IMG/VR virus record: IMGVR_UViG_3300006753_000027
Span: 1-34,308 of that record
DNA length: 34,308 bases
Direction: 5' to 3' (one strand)
Origin: a virus
Shown in pieces: positions 1 to 8,398 of this stretch. The position numbers and the translations under genes were made by a program. Under the pieces are notes generated by a model. The model worked only from the letters and a program-made list of their open reading frames with translations. It was not told the origin of the DNA and made no database searches. How positions within the stretch are numbered: the stretch's first letter is position 1; the number at the start of each line of letters is the position of its first letter.

Positions 1-990
1 ATCTAAACGACCATCTACTACTACGTTTGCTGGTGTTGTTCTGTCACCTAAAACAAGAATTTCACCAACAGCATATATAGGAACAATAACGTTAGGTCTA
101 GTATAGGTTCCAGCCGCTACATTAATGATAGTTTGGTCATTACTGGCCTGAAATCCAGCCTCATCCATCGCTTTTTGAATAGTAAGGAATGGTGTTAATG
201 CTGTTCGTCCATCATTACTATCAGATCCTGTAGAACCATTCACGTAAAAATCACGTGTTGTCTGCAATACTGTGTAGACATTAGCTCCATTCTCTGTAAG
301 AACTCCATTAACCTCTACATCTCCTGTAAATGGTTGGTTGGTACAGTCTAATCTTGCATAAATAGCATCATAGGCAGATCCATCCAGTTCAATATTTGCT
401 GTGTATCCATCTGCCGTTACAACAAAATCAGGACCATCGAAATTCAACGTCCTGATCTTTCCTGAGACGATTGTCCCCCCGTCACGAACCTCAATACTCC
501 TGTCTCCTGCCCAAACGACACCATTATTGAAGTCTGCAAGTGTGATCCAATCACCCCATTTCTCTTCATCAAGTTGAAATCGCAGTCTTGCACCATCCCA
601 CTCGTGTTTTGGCATTGGTCCCATTTCTCCATTTTCTCCGTTCTCTCCGTTGATTCCATGCTCTCCAGCCTTACCTTCCTTTCCATCTACCCCAGGGGTT
701 CCTGTGGCTCCCTGGGGGCCTTGAGGACCAGTAATACTGTCTCCTTGCGGTCCTTGTTCACCTTGAGGGCCAGCAGTTCCTTGTTCACCTTTTATTCCTT
801 GAGGCCCTTGATCTCCTTTAGTACCTTTTGGTCCATGAAGATCACCCTCCTGTTTTAACTTGAGCAGTGATTCTGTTGTATCAGATAGATCACCGATAGC
901 ACCAAGAATCTTACGAGAACGTGATTCATTTTGGATTACATAATCCGTGAACTCTTGTTTCAACTTTCTTTGTGAAAATTCATCGGCCAT
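1..990 (-). CDS. collagen-like / beta-helix tail spike protein, 3' end cut by window edge
   Basis: An open frame starts at ATG 988-990 (MADEFSQRKLKQ) and runs off the window edge, so at least 330 residues are present and the C-terminus is missing. Residues about 1-50 are a charged helical leader. Residues about 53-126 are Gly-X-Y collagen-like repeats rich in GPQG, GEQG and GENG units, with one break at GDSITG. Around residues 245-280 the motif FYVNGSTGSDSNDG followed by PFLTIQKAMDEA is typical of the start of a right-handed beta-helix (pectate-lyase-like) in phage tail spikes. The expected role is a trimeric receptor-binding or glycan-degrading appendage on the virion. It lies at the distal end of the left-hand structural gene run. 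Domain reading is from motifs only; the enzymatic specificity cannot be told. Confidence 0.85.
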   Translation of the reverse strand, partial: MADEFSQRKLKQEFTDYVIQNESRSRKILGAIGDLSDTTESLLKLKQEGDLHGPKGTKGDQGPQGIKGEQGTAGPQGEQGPQGDSITGPQGPQGATGTPGVDGKEGKAGEHGINGENGENGEMGPMPKHEWDGARLRFQLDEEKWGDWITLADFNNGVVWAGDRSIEVRDGGTIVSGKIRTLNFDGPDFVVTADGYTANIELDGSAYDAIYARLDCTNQPFTGDVEVNGVLTENGANVYTVLQTTRDFYVNGSTGSDSNDGRTALTPFLTIQKAMDEAGFQASNDQTIINVAAGTYTRPNVIVPIYAVGEILVLGDRTTPANVVVDGRLD

Positions 991-995
991 ATGGA

Positions 996-1121
996 CTATT
1001 TAGCTTTCTTTTTCTTAGTGACCTTTCTAACCTTAGCTTCTACTTTATCTCTTACCTTTTTAAATAGATCTTTTGTTGTACTGAATCCTTTGATCTTTGG
1101 TATATTATATAACTTTACCAA
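996..1121 (-). CDS. small Lys-rich peptide, 41 aa, possible TTG start
   Basis: A frame of 41 codons ends with TAG at 996-998, five bases before the spike ATG. The C-terminal half is strongly basic (VRKVTKKKKAK). No ATG exists in the frame. The best start is TTG at 1119-1121, inside the end of the preceding membrane-protein gene. It has codon-like composition but no recognised family and no clear ribosome site. It could equally be untranslated spacer. Confidence 0.35.
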   Translation of the reverse strand: MVKLYNIPKIKGFSTTKDLFKKVRDKVEAKVRKVTKKKKAK

Positions 1122-1371
1122 TAAAACTTAATACCATCTGTGAAAGAAAGGCACCAATTGATAATGCAATTGCAGAATATGTACTGAATTTTGCTACAAA
1201 TTTTACTCGCCATTCTCTCATGTCGTCCATGTCGTCTTCTAATTTACTAATCCTACTGTTTATTCGATTCGATTTTTCGTGTTCCCCTCTAACCTCTGTC
1301 TCAATACGTACAAGACGTTCACGTAAATCCGCTAGTGTTTCTAGGATCTTTACTAAATCTTGTTCCGACAT
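1105..1371 (-). CDS. XhlA-like coiled-coil membrane protein (holin-associated type)
   Basis: The protein has 88 aa. Residues 1-55 are a charged heptad-like helix (LVKILETLADLRERLVRIE, then RINSRISKLEDDMDDM) and residues about 62-86 are one hydrophobic segment (YSAIALSIGAFLSQMVLSFI). A coiled coil followed by a single membrane helix at the C-terminus is the layout of the haemolysin XhlA / phage lysis-accessory family. In that family the protein sits in the inner membrane and helps holin or endolysin action. It lies between a 35-aa ORF and the spike gene, not next to the peptidase/holin pair near 20.3 kb. The family assignment is by architecture only; it could also be a membrane anchor of unrelated function. 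Confidence 0.65.
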   Translation of the reverse strand: MSEQDLVKILETLADLRERLVRIETEVRGEHEKSNRINSRISKLEDDMDDMREWRVKFVAKFSTYSAIALSIGAFLSQMVLSFIGKVI

Positions 1372-1460
1372 ATAATCAGACTTAAATCCTTAATAGCTCT
1401 AGTACGAAAATTCCAGTGACCTACTATATTTGCTTCTAATTGTTGTTTAATTGATGCCAT
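1353..1460 (-). CDS. hypothetical protein, 35 aa
   Basis: ATG at 1458-1460 follows the LamG gene stop by one base. The frame reads MASIKQQLEANIVGHWNFRT and ends with TAG at 1353-1355, overlapping the start of the XhlA-like gene by 19 bases. The tight packing between two genes on the same strand supports it. No family is recognised and no membrane segment is visible. Confidence 0.5.
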   Translation of the reverse strand: MASIKQQLEANIVGHWNFRTRAIKDLSLIICRNKI

Positions 1461-1461
1461 A

Positions 1462-2766
1462 TTAGATGTTTAGAAGTCTTTCATCTTTTGAATAAAGCCA
1501 CTTGATTTGGGTTTCTGTAAGCGCGGCACCAAATATATTCGTTTTGAAGAGGCTTCCTTTAAAGAAACCTGTAGATGTACCATCAGCTCTCCTGCCGATA
1601 TCATAACCACTTGTGCCTCCAAGTGAAACCGATGTACTTCCATCAGTTTCTACTAAAACACCATTTCTGTAGAAGGAACCAGTACCTCCAGAGACAACAT
1701 AAGATAAATGAATGATTCTTTCTTCATCATATGACCCGTATGTCAAACTATTGATAATATTACTTCCAGCAATTCTTAAATAAACAGCATACTTTCCAGT
1801 TGTTTGGTCATATATAAACTGAAATCCATTATCTGCATCATCAATAAAAGAAAATAACCTGTCATTATCTGAGGTTGCGCCTTTATCTTCTTTTATAACC
1901 TGCGCAATAACAGTGAAATTAGATGTGATATCAACAATACCTGAATCAAGACTAAGGTAATCACCCCCATCAAAATTCATACCGTGTGGTGCGAGTTGTG
2001 TTGGGAAAGTAGAAGAGGTTGTTCCATCTCCAAGTTGAGCTGTTCCGCCCGGGCTACCGATATTCTCAGTAACTTGGTCTGAACCATCAAAATAATTACT
2101 TCGAAGGGGAAGGCTTACAAGAGCTTTTGAATCATCTACTTCTGAGAATATTGTCTGGTTATATATGTCCCCGATCGCTTCTAAAGAAATCGCTCTATCA
2201 AAGACTTGCACCTCACTAATAACTCCAGCAAAACTTGCGGTTGGCCCTTTGCCGATACCCAATACAAGATTACCAGATGGCTCACCAATTACTGATCCTC
2301 CTAAAGCACTAGTGGTTGCAAGCAGGCTGTCGTCCTCATAAACAGAGAAATTCGTTCCATCGTAAGTCAGCGTAAGTAATATAGGCTGATTAAGTGTAAG
2401 CCCACTAATTATTGCCAACGTGTTACTCCCAGAGGCTGTCCTTAACTGAAGTATAACTGTCCCGTCTGATCTTCTAACCGCTGCTATCAACGTGTGGTCA
2501 GCATCAATGCGGTAACTCAAAAATCTTCTATAGGTTGTGTCTGGGACAGAAGCGTTAGCCTGCATCCACAGCATAATCGAAAAACCAGTCTCCCACATCC
2601 AGTAAAAATACTTATTATAATCCACCCCTGACGCAACACAGGTCATAAAACCTCCGCTAACAGTGCTCGCAGGGTCTAGTGTTCCCCCATTATCTATCAC
2701 GGAAGAAACGGAATCGAAAGACTCTCTAAAAACCCACCCTACATCATTTATTTTCGGGTAAGCCAT
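1462..2766 (-). CDS. virion protein with two LamG/concanavalin-like lectin domains
   Basis: The protein has 434 aa. Two jelly-roll repeats are visible. The first (about residues 40-200) contains FSIMLWMQAN, TLIAAVRRSDG, TLTYDGTNFSVYEDDSLLA and ends in a VISEVQVFDRAIS element. The second (about 262-425) contains GGDYLSLDSGIVDITSNFTV, FSFIDDADNGFQFIYDQ, FYRNGVLVETDGS and FKTNIFGAALTETQIKWLY. The 'inner strand, ligand edge, then vFd/nif.rALs..ei..ly' ending is characteristic of LamG-like (Laminin_G_3) lectins. The likely role is carbohydrate binding on the virion surface. It sits within the fibre-gene cluster, next to the collagen-like spike. The ligand is unknown. Confidence 0.8.
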   Translation of the reverse strand: MAYPKINDVGWVFRESFDSVSSVIDNGGTLDPASTVSGGFMTCVASGVDYNKYFYWMWETGFSIMLWMQANASVPDTTYRRFLSYRIDADHTLIAAVRRSDGTVILQLRTASGSNTLAIISGLTLNQPILLTLTYDGTNFSVYEDDSLLATTSALGGSVIGEPSGNLVLGIGKGPTASFAGVISEVQVFDRAISLEAIGDIYNQTIFSEVDDSKALVSLPLRSNYFDGSDQVTENIGSPGGTAQLGDGTTSSTFPTQLAPHGMNFDGGDYLSLDSGIVDITSNFTVIAQVIKEDKGATSDNDRLFSFIDDADNGFQFIYDQTTGKYAVYLRIAGSNIINSLTYGSYDEERIIHLSYVVSGGTGSFYRNGVLVETDGSTSVSLGGTSGYDIGRRADGTSTGFFKGSLFKTNIFGAALTETQIKWLYSKDERLLNI

Positions 2767-2770
2767 ATAT

Positions 2771-3064
2771 TTATTCTGCTACTTCTTCCTCTTTATTAAC
2801 TTCTGCTTTCGCCTCTGCTAGATCTTGTTGAACCTTTTTTACCTGCTCTACGGTCAATCCCACTTTCTCTGCAATTGCTTTGTGTCCAAGACCCGCAAGA
2901 TCTGAATTTGCTAATGGGACTGGGTTAACCCCTACCCACTTAAGAGCCTCTACAGTCTTCTCTACGCGTGTTTTTGTTATAGAAGGTACTTTGACCTCCT
3001 TTACTGCTGCTTCAACCTCTTTCAGAGCTTCAGGAGCAATATATTTTAGTACTACGTTTTCCAT
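2771..3064 (-). CDS. hypothetical protein, 97 aa, helical with HTH-like segment
   Basis: A charged helical protein with many Glu and Lys. Residues about 62-85 (HKAIAEKVGLTVEQVKKVQQ) resemble a helix-turn-helix of the 'A-kiA..-vGLt..qV' type. The C-terminus is an acidic tail (NKEEEVAE). It lies between two structural genes with 4- and 9-base gaps, so a virion or assembly role is possible despite the HTH-like stretch. No family is recognised. Confidence 0.65.
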   Translation of the reverse strand: MENVVLKYIAPEALKEVEAAVKEVKVPSITKTRVEKTVEALKWVGVNPVPLANSDLAGLGHKAIAEKVGLTVEQVKKVQQDLAEAKAEVNKEEEVAE

Positions 3065-3073
3065 ATTTATATG

Positions 3074-4033
3074 TTAGAACATTTTCTTAGAGTAGAGAGT
3101 CCAGTCTGCATCATCAGACGCTCCTGTGGCTGCAACAACTTTAACTCGAACATATTTGAAAGCAACCGCTGTGTCGGCGATCAAGAAGTTACTTGCTGTA
3201 AATGTAGCTGCACCAAATAGTGCGTTGGTAACGTCCTGGTATGTGCATGAAGCTGCTGCAGTATCATCATCTTGGTTTGTAGCCTCAATAGTGACAGTAC
3301 ATGTTCCAGATCCACCACTAAGTTCCATCTGAAGTGAGAAACTCCTGTACCCATCCATGTCCATGTAGTAGTAATATGTTCCATCAGTACCGTCCGTTAC
3401 ATCAGCTAATGTTTCCTCTACATGGTGAGAAGAAAGAGGACTTACTTCAAATCCTTTCATTGAATCTGTCCCTGAGTCATAACCATCTGCTTGAACAAGC
3501 ACATGTCTCTCTGAATTCATAGCAATAGCACCTTTGTCACCATCGTTTACTGACTCTCCAGCATCGTTGTAGTAACCCATCACAACAAGACCACCATCGG
3601 TAGCCGCTGTAAAAGCACTGTCATCAATATCAGCACCGCTAACAGCACCAATTGTGACTGATCCTGCCTCTAAAGTTACTTCATGAGCGGATGCATTTGT
3701 GCTTTCTCCTGGTTCACTTCGTCCAACCTGTACAGAACAGGCTACGTTTGAGCCACCTACGCGGATCAATTGAAGCTTATCAAGAGGCACTCCTCTAAAG
3801 TAGTAAGTATTTCCTGAAGAAAGCAGGAGACCGTTAGCAGTAGTAGGTGTATTATCGTCAAAAAGAGCACGAACATCTCCGTCCTCAACGATAAGGTCAA
3901 CTGCGTTAAGATTTAGACTCTCTAACCCCGCTGCTTCACTAGCTGCAGTGTCAATAAGGCTATAGAGCTTTGTCGCTGTGCTTGTAACAGCGATTTTACT
4001 CGCAGCAGCGTTGGGCAATTTATTTATATACAT
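3074..4033 (-). CDS. predicted virion structural protein, beta-rich (319 aa)
   Basis: The start MYINKLPNAAASKIAVTSTA and the whole protein are rich in Thr, Ser, Ala, Gly and alternating beta-strand patterns. The N-terminal part (TYYFRGVPLDKLQLIRVGG) resembles minor capsid/fibre-associated beta-sandwich proteins. The C-terminal 100 residues (YYYMDMDGYRSFSLQMELSG, CTVTIEATNQDDD, FKYVRVKVVAATG) form a second sandwich-like unit of a kind common in phage decoration or fibre proteins. It follows a hairpin at 4067-4101 in the transcript. Assignment as structural rests on composition and neighbours. Confidence 0.7.
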   Translation of the reverse strand: MYINKLPNAAASKIAVTSTATKLYSLIDTAASEAAGLESLNLNAVDLIVEDGDVRALFDDNTPTTANGLLLSSGNTYYFRGVPLDKLQLIRVGGSNVACSVQVGRSEPGESTNASAHEVTLEAGSVTIGAVSGADIDDSAFTAATDGGLVVMGYYNDAGESVNDGDKGAIAMNSERHVLVQADGYDSGTDSMKGFEVSPLSSHHVEETLADVTDGTDGTYYYYMDMDGYRSFSLQMELSGGSGTCTVTIEATNQDDDTAAASCTYQDVTNALFGAATFTASNFLIADTAVAFKYVRVKVVAATGASDDADWTLYSKKMF

Positions 4034-4066
4034 AAAATTGCTTAATAAATTAGTCTTAAGAGTTAA

Positions 4067-4101
4067 TTCTCTTATCCAGAGGCCCGTAAGGCCCCTGAGA
4101 A
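4067..4101 (-). terminator. hairpin between structural genes (attenuator or processing site)
   Basis: On the minus strand a 7-bp stem (AGGGGCC with GGCCTCT, one G-U pair, 5-base loop) sits inside a second 5-bp stem (TTCTC with GAGAA). No uninterrupted U-run follows, so full termination is doubtful. Attenuation or RNA processing between 4107-5114 and 3074-4033 is more likely. Confidence 0.45.
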
Positions 4102-4106
4102 AAGAA

Positions 4107-5114
4107 CTATGGGTTTACTGTGTAACCTTCACCTCCAAGAACAGCCCATCCTGTTGCACCTGTCCAAGAAAGGAAGATAGACGAGAGTGTTGGAATCGTA
4201 AGACTAGTTCCATTGTGGAAAGTAGTTGGAGTTGTCGTATACGTACCAGCTCCTAAGTTGAGAATCACTTTCATTTGTCCAATTTCTGTACCATCTGAAA
4301 CCCCATTTGCCTGAGCTCCTCCATTAGAAAGAGTTGATACATGTGATACTGCGTCGATAGCAGTTGTGTCTGTGATTTCCTGTATTACACCTGTCATCGA
4401 GACAAATCCTGTCCTTGCATAGAGCAAAACATTACCTCCTGTGTCTCCTGAAAGTAACTCTAAATCTGCCGTATCGGTTGTATTAATCGCTTGCATGGTA
4501 ACTGTAGAACCATCTGATGCAAAATCGACTCCTGAATCCGGATCACCAGAGGCATCCGCTGGGATAAGAGATATTGTACCCATCTCTGCACCAGCGGAAG
4601 TGTCATCGATACTAACGCTAATTAGTCCATAGATCGCTTGTGCATCCGCGTCATCTTCTCCAGCGAAGCTAATCATTCCCACCTCATCATCTGCCGCAGG
4701 ACTTGCTGAATTTTGATAAAGCGTAAATATTGGCCCCTCTGCACCGGCATCAGTGCTAACGATGTTTAAACCATTATTATTGTTAATTGAGAATGTGCAA
4801 CCAGTACCTGCAAAGTCTACCGTTACAGTATCTGCTGGATCATTATAGGTAACAACCATGTCATCACCATCACCGAAATTAAGCGGAATGTTATCTGCAA
4901 TCTGCGTATCTGCTTGTAGAAGAGTTGAAGAAGGCACTGTGAGTGTATCTGCTGAAGTATCTCCAAGAGTTGTATTTCCTGATGTTGTTAGATTTGTTGT
5001 CGTAACAGGAGCATCAATATTTCCATGCTCATCAATCAGTACTGTGTCACCTTTTACTAGACGTGCTCCTCCTGCGAGTTCTACGTCTCTATTATAAATT
5101 TTTGTACTTGCCAT
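4107..5114 (-). CDS. fibre-like virion protein, paralogue of 5130-6257
   Basis: The protein has 335 aa. Residues 1-27 (MASTKIYNRDVELAGGARLV, then KGDTVLID) are almost the same as in the upstream gene at 5130-6257. A middle segment (LYQNSASPAADDEVGMISFA, then AGAEMGTISL) aligns with LYQNSASPA..DALGVITF.GKD...AEMGGLLL there. The protein is rich in Ala, Thr, Gly and Asp and beta-strand repeats, with no charged helical domain. The pattern is that of a tail-fibre or head-decoration protein with a common attachment N-terminus and a variable distal part. Neighbours are structural on both sides. The exact place in the virion cannot be told. Confidence 0.75.
   Translation of the reverse strand: MASTKIYNRDVELAGGARLVKGDTVLIDEHGNIDAPVTTTNLTTSGNTTLGDTSADTLTVPSSTLLQADTQIADNIPLNFGDGDDMVVTYNDPADTVTVDFAGTGCTFSINNNNGLNIVSTDAGAEGPIFTLYQNSASPAADDEVGMISFAGEDDADAQAIYGLISVSIDDTSAGAEMGTISLIPADASGDPDSGVDFASDGSTVTMQAINTTDTADLELLSGDTGGNVLLYARTGFVSMTGVIQEITDTTAIDAVSHVSTLSNGGAQANGVSDGTEIGQMKVILNLGAGTYTTTPTTFHNGTSLTIPTLSSIFLSWTGATGWAVLGGEGYTVNP
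5027..5114 (-). repeat. 5' end shared with the paralogous gene (second copy 6170-6257)
   Basis: Counting from each ATG, the first 29 bases are identical, and a further identical 20-base block follows near codons 18-24, with scattered differences between. The second copy is at 6170-6257. DNA-level identity in the N-terminal code suggests a recent duplication or conversion limited to the anchor segment. Confidence 0.75.
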
Positions 5115-5129
5115 ATAAGATATATCTTA

Positions 5130-6257
5130 TTAAATCACTGTAGCTGCACTTTCACCAATTAGCACCCAACCACCTGCGGCTGTACTAAACTGGAATGTGG
5201 CCGTAGCTCCTGCTGTTGCAACAGTTACGCTAGTTCCACCTGTAAAGTTTGTAGGAGTAATTGTAGCTGTGCCTGTAGCACTAGCCATAATAACTGTCTT
5301 TTGCTGTCCGTCTGTACCGTCTGCAAGAGTAAAGACGTCACCACCTGCATCCGAATCTACGTAACTTGTTGTAGTTTTTAGATCCATTGCAGTTGAAGTA
5401 CCACCTGCTGCGATTGTTTCAGTGCTTGAAAGCACTATTGGCTTATTAACAACTAATTGACCAGATCCCGCTGGACTTAAGTTAATATCACCTGATGAGT
5501 CTGTATCTATTGTTACACTATCGCCACCGTTGAAAGCTGAGAGCTTAACGTCTGTACCTTCTCTAGTAATAGACATCCAATTAGATGCTGAACCTGATTG
5601 GTCTTGTCCCCCAAGTAGCAAACCACCCATTTCTGCACCACCTGTCGGATCTGCAAGGATACCGGTTAATGTTGCATAGTCAGTAACATTGCCACCGTCA
5701 TCTTTTCCTCTGAAGGTGATAACACCTAGAGCATCCATTGAAGCTGGTGAAGCAGAGTTTTGGTAAAGGACTAGTCCTGCTCCTGTCACTCCTGCTTCTG
5801 TACTAGTAGAAATAATGCTACCAGTACCTTTAGGGTTGATATTTACGTCTACGTTAGTGTTGTCACCAGTAGCCGCTAAGATTGGTCCGCTACCTGTAGC
5901 TGCGCTTGAGATAGTTAATTCATTAACAGAAGACGCTATTGAATCTAAGATCAAAACTTCTTCTGCTTCTGAGTTTACGAAATTGAAACCTGTATTGGCT
6001 TCACCTTCCGCAATGAATACAGGGCTTACACCTGTACCCGTGTTAGAAATGCCCACATGGTTTACAGCACTTGCCGTAACAGTAAACTCTAGGATCTCAT
6101 TACTATTCGTGTCCTCAAAGGCATCTCCATCTGCGATTTCGATACCTGCTGATTCAATTATTTTACCGTTTGAATCAATCAGTACTGTGTCACCTTTTAC
6201 GAGACGAGAATCTCCAGCGAGATCAACATCTCTATTATAAATTTTTGTACTTGCCAT
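5130..6257 (-). CDS. fibre-like virion protein, paralogue of 4107-5114
   Basis: The protein has 375 aa. It begins MASTKIYNRDVDLAGDSRLV, nearly identical to the next gene. Residues about 45-130 hold a divergent beta-rich section (HVGISNTGTGVSPVFIAEGE). The LYQNSASPA...GVITFRGKDDGG block and AEMGGLLL match the paralogue. The C-terminus (TTTSYVDSDAGGDVFTLADG, then GQQKTVIMASATGTATITP) matches the 'QkTvi...ga' ending of short fibre or knob domains; the other copy has QMKVILNLGAGTYTTTP. It lies 123 bases after the capsid gene, behind a strong hairpin. It is likely a virion decoration or fibre protein; the receptor role is inferred. Confidence 0.75.
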   Translation of the reverse strand: MASTKIYNRDVDLAGDSRLVKGDTVLIDSNGKIIESAGIEIADGDAFEDTNSNEILEFTVTASAVNHVGISNTGTGVSPVFIAEGEANTGFNFVNSEAEEVLILDSIASSVNELTISSAATGSGPILAATGDNTNVDVNINPKGTGSIISTSTEAGVTGAGLVLYQNSASPASMDALGVITFRGKDDGGNVTDYATLTGILADPTGGAEMGGLLLGGQDQSGSASNWMSITREGTDVKLSAFNGGDSVTIDTDSSGDINLSPAGSGQLVVNKPIVLSSTETIAAGGTSTAMDLKTTTSYVDSDAGGDVFTLADGTDGQQKTVIMASATGTATITPTNFTGGTSVTVATAGATATFQFSTAAGGWVLIGESAATVI

Positions 6258-6312
6258 ATCGTATTTATTTCTTAATTAGTCATAACTTATTTTGTGCCCA
6301 GTTAAGGCAGGA

Positions 6313-6340
6313 TATGGAGAGGGGTCATGCCCCTCCCATA
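6313..6340 (-). terminator. strong GC hairpin after the capsid gene
   Basis: On the minus strand TATGG+GAGGGG pairs with CCCCTC+CCATA around a 5-base loop (11 bp, one bulged base). It lies 40 bases past the capsid stop and 56 bases before the next ATG. There is no U-run, so it may be a partial terminator or an mRNA-stabilising 3' end that keeps capsid mRNA abundant. Confidence 0.6.
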
Positions 6341-6380
6341 CCACTTACCATTTGTTCCTAACTAAAGCTCAATACGAGAC

Positions 6381-7595
6381 TTAGCTTAGAAGCATTCGTA
6401 CAGAACAGAGCTCTGCAGCACCGTCTGTGAATGTTCGTACACCGTAGAGAGATTTCCCCATGATGTTTGTTCCGAAGCGTCGTGATTCTTTTCGCATGTC
6501 AACACTAGGTCGTGATTGTACAACCATGTCAACTGCTCCTCGTCGGCCAAATTGTAGCCATTTAGAAGCCTTAGCTGCTACGAATCCATCTGTACCATCA
6601 GTAAGAGTTTCAGCACCTGAAACACTCTTTCCTTTAGCGTAGAAGTCAAGAGTATCATCAGCCGCAGTATCTACAGCAACACATTGTTGCAATAGGTAAA
6701 GATCAGTTCCTGTGTGAGCAACACCTGTAGCAGTTGTTGTTCCTGGAGCATTAACCAAAGTCTCAAGGTTAGCACGTGCTGTATCAGCAGAAGCACCGAT
6801 AAGTACGTTTCCAGCAGTTGTTCCGATTGTTGTAACAAATGTGAATAGTACATCTTCACCTGCAATTGTGTAGGTTACTGTGTCACCGTTTGTTGGCTGT
6901 GTAGCAATTGAAAGCTCAAGAGAGCTTGTGTAGTTGTTTGTCACGTAAAGGTCCATTCCGTTGTATCGAACCATGTTTCCATTGAAACCGTTTCGTGTTG
7001 CTTCATCACCAAATGATGTTTCTCGTGCTCCAACTTGTGAAGCGATAATCTGTGCTGTTGCAGGGTCGATAGCACCGTAAAGGCTGTCGAGTCCTACGTT
7101 CTGCTCAGATAGTTTCTGTTGCACTTTAGTAAGAGATTCGAACACGTTTGAACCAGTAAGTGTGATTGGAGTGTCTGAAGATCCACCAATAGTTTCATCA
7201 TCAACTTCTGAAGTCGCGTTAAGCGCTTCATAAAGTACGTCAGAGTCAAGAACGTTTGAAAGATCTCGAACTGCGTTCTTCATGTAAGTCTTAGCGAGTG
7301 AAAGGTTTGATTGCACTTCATCAAGATCGTCTACTTCGAATCGGAAAGCCTTTTCTCGGTCAACGGTCAATGACTGGTTTGTACCAGAGATGTCTTGTGC
7401 ATCGATGTCTGAATATCGTGAGTAGTCCTGGATTTGGGTCGTATTAGGAAGGATTCTGTGAAATACATCTCCATTCTTCATTTCAGACTCTCCACGGAAG
7501 TTAGCGATCTGTCGGTAGATTGCTTGTGGTTTGTGGAGTACCTGTGCTGTACGTGCCCAAAACTCTGGGAAATATGGACTGAGTGAGTTTGCCAT
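6381..7595 (-). CDS. major capsid protein, HK97/P22-like fold with inserted domain
   Basis: The protein has 404 aa and follows the scaffold in the standard portal-scaffold-capsid order. The N-terminus (FPEFWARTAQVLHKPQAIYR, then DVFHRILPNTTQIQDYSRYS) and the C-terminal part (KASKWLQFGRRGAVDMVVQS, then SLYGVRTFTDGA) resemble P22-coat-type major capsid proteins with an HK97 core. Residues about 225-338 break the core and carry a GDTVTYTIAGEDVLFTFV ... NVLIGASADTARANLETLVNA module. That 'dGdTVti.G..ytFv...iGas...tl.nL...in' module recurs in many phage surface proteins and probably projects as an accessory domain. Family assignment is from motif memory and gene order. Confidence 0.85.
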   Translation of the reverse strand: MANSLSPYFPEFWARTAQVLHKPQAIYRQIANFRGESEMKNGDVFHRILPNTTQIQDYSRYSDIDAQDISGTNQSLTVDREKAFRFEVDDLDEVQSNLSLAKTYMKNAVRDLSNVLDSDVLYEALNATSEVDDETIGGSSDTPITLTGSNVFESLTKVQQKLSEQNVGLDSLYGAIDPATAQIIASQVGARETSFGDEATRNGFNGNMVRYNGMDLYVTNNYTSSLELSIATQPTNGDTVTYTIAGEDVLFTFVTTIGTTAGNVLIGASADTARANLETLVNAPGTTTATGVAHTGTDLYLLQQCVAVDTAADDTLDFYAKGKSVSGAETLTDGTDGFVAAKASKWLQFGRRGAVDMVVQSRPSVDMRKESRRFGTNIMGKSLYGVRTFTDGAAELCSVRMLLS

Positions 7596-7638
7596 AGTGT
7601 GAGTTTATGTTCACTTAATAAATGGCCTAGTCGAGTTA

Positions 7639-8322
7639 CTACCCGTTACTACGCCGCAGCGAACTATCTCGACCTGAACTAATAACATCTAAAAATTCAT
7701 CATCTGACATATCGTCAAGACTCTTATTCGGGTCGATGACGGTCTGTCCCATTTTCGATGGTCGGCTTTTTTTGACTCCAGCTTCGTCTTTAAATTGAGA
7801 CGTAATGTACGAATCAACTTCTGCGAAACTTTTGTCTTTGAATCCCTCTGTCTGAGCAAGTGTTCGGATAAGATCTTCACGACTCTTTGCGTCAGGTCTC
7901 TGAGCAAAATAGGTCGTTAATTCTTTCTCTTCGTACTCTTGGGCTTGTAGCTCGCCTTTTAGGACGAAGCCACGTTTTCGTGCCCACTCATCGAGCAGGT
8001 TTTCAGCCTCCGCTAACTCACCGTCGTTCTCCGCCTTAGCAGGGCGATCGGTGTGGAATCGGCGTTCTAATCCTTTGTAGGAATTTGATAAAGCATCATC
8101 ATCCTGCTTAGAAAGCTCAAGGACTTCTGTAGGACTCATGTCCCGTCCTTCAACTTGTTTAACAAGCTCGGCTGTAGATGAAATCAAGTCCTCTCTTGAT
8201 TTGAACTTACCAGCGAGCAGCGTGTCCTGACCCGACTGGGTCTCTGGGGCTGCACTTTCGGCAACCGCCTCATTTTGCGCATTCTCCACGGGGGTACGCT
8301 CTTCAAGGTTATGGTCTTCCAT
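7639..8322 (-). CDS. head scaffolding protein
   Basis: The protein has 227 aa, is acidic and highly charged with low hydrophobicity, and lies directly before the capsid gene. The segment LLAGKFKSREDLISSTAELV (residues about 35-54) is the 'laGKFks.edL...y.el' signature of T7/P22-like scaffolds. The middle is predicted helical. The C-terminus is Ser/Arg-rich (SSGRDSSLRRSNG), suitable for contact with capsid subunits. The role is to direct procapsid assembly and then leave the shell. Confidence 0.8.
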   Translation of the reverse strand: MEDHNLEERTPVENAQNEAVAESAAPETQSGQDTLLAGKFKSREDLISSTAELVKQVEGRDMSPTEVLELSKQDDDALSNSYKGLERRFHTDRPAKAENDGELAEAENLLDEWARKRGFVLKGELQAQEYEEKELTTYFAQRPDAKSREDLIRTLAQTEGFKDKSFAEVDSYITSQFKDEAGVKKSRPSKMGQTVIDPNKSLDDMSDDEFLDVISSGRDSSLRRSNG

Positions 8323-8398
8323 ATGGAATATCTTAGTTTGTAAAGGTCGGCGTTAATTCGCCTATCCCTGCCCCCCCAATAGAGGCAGAGTAGATGAA

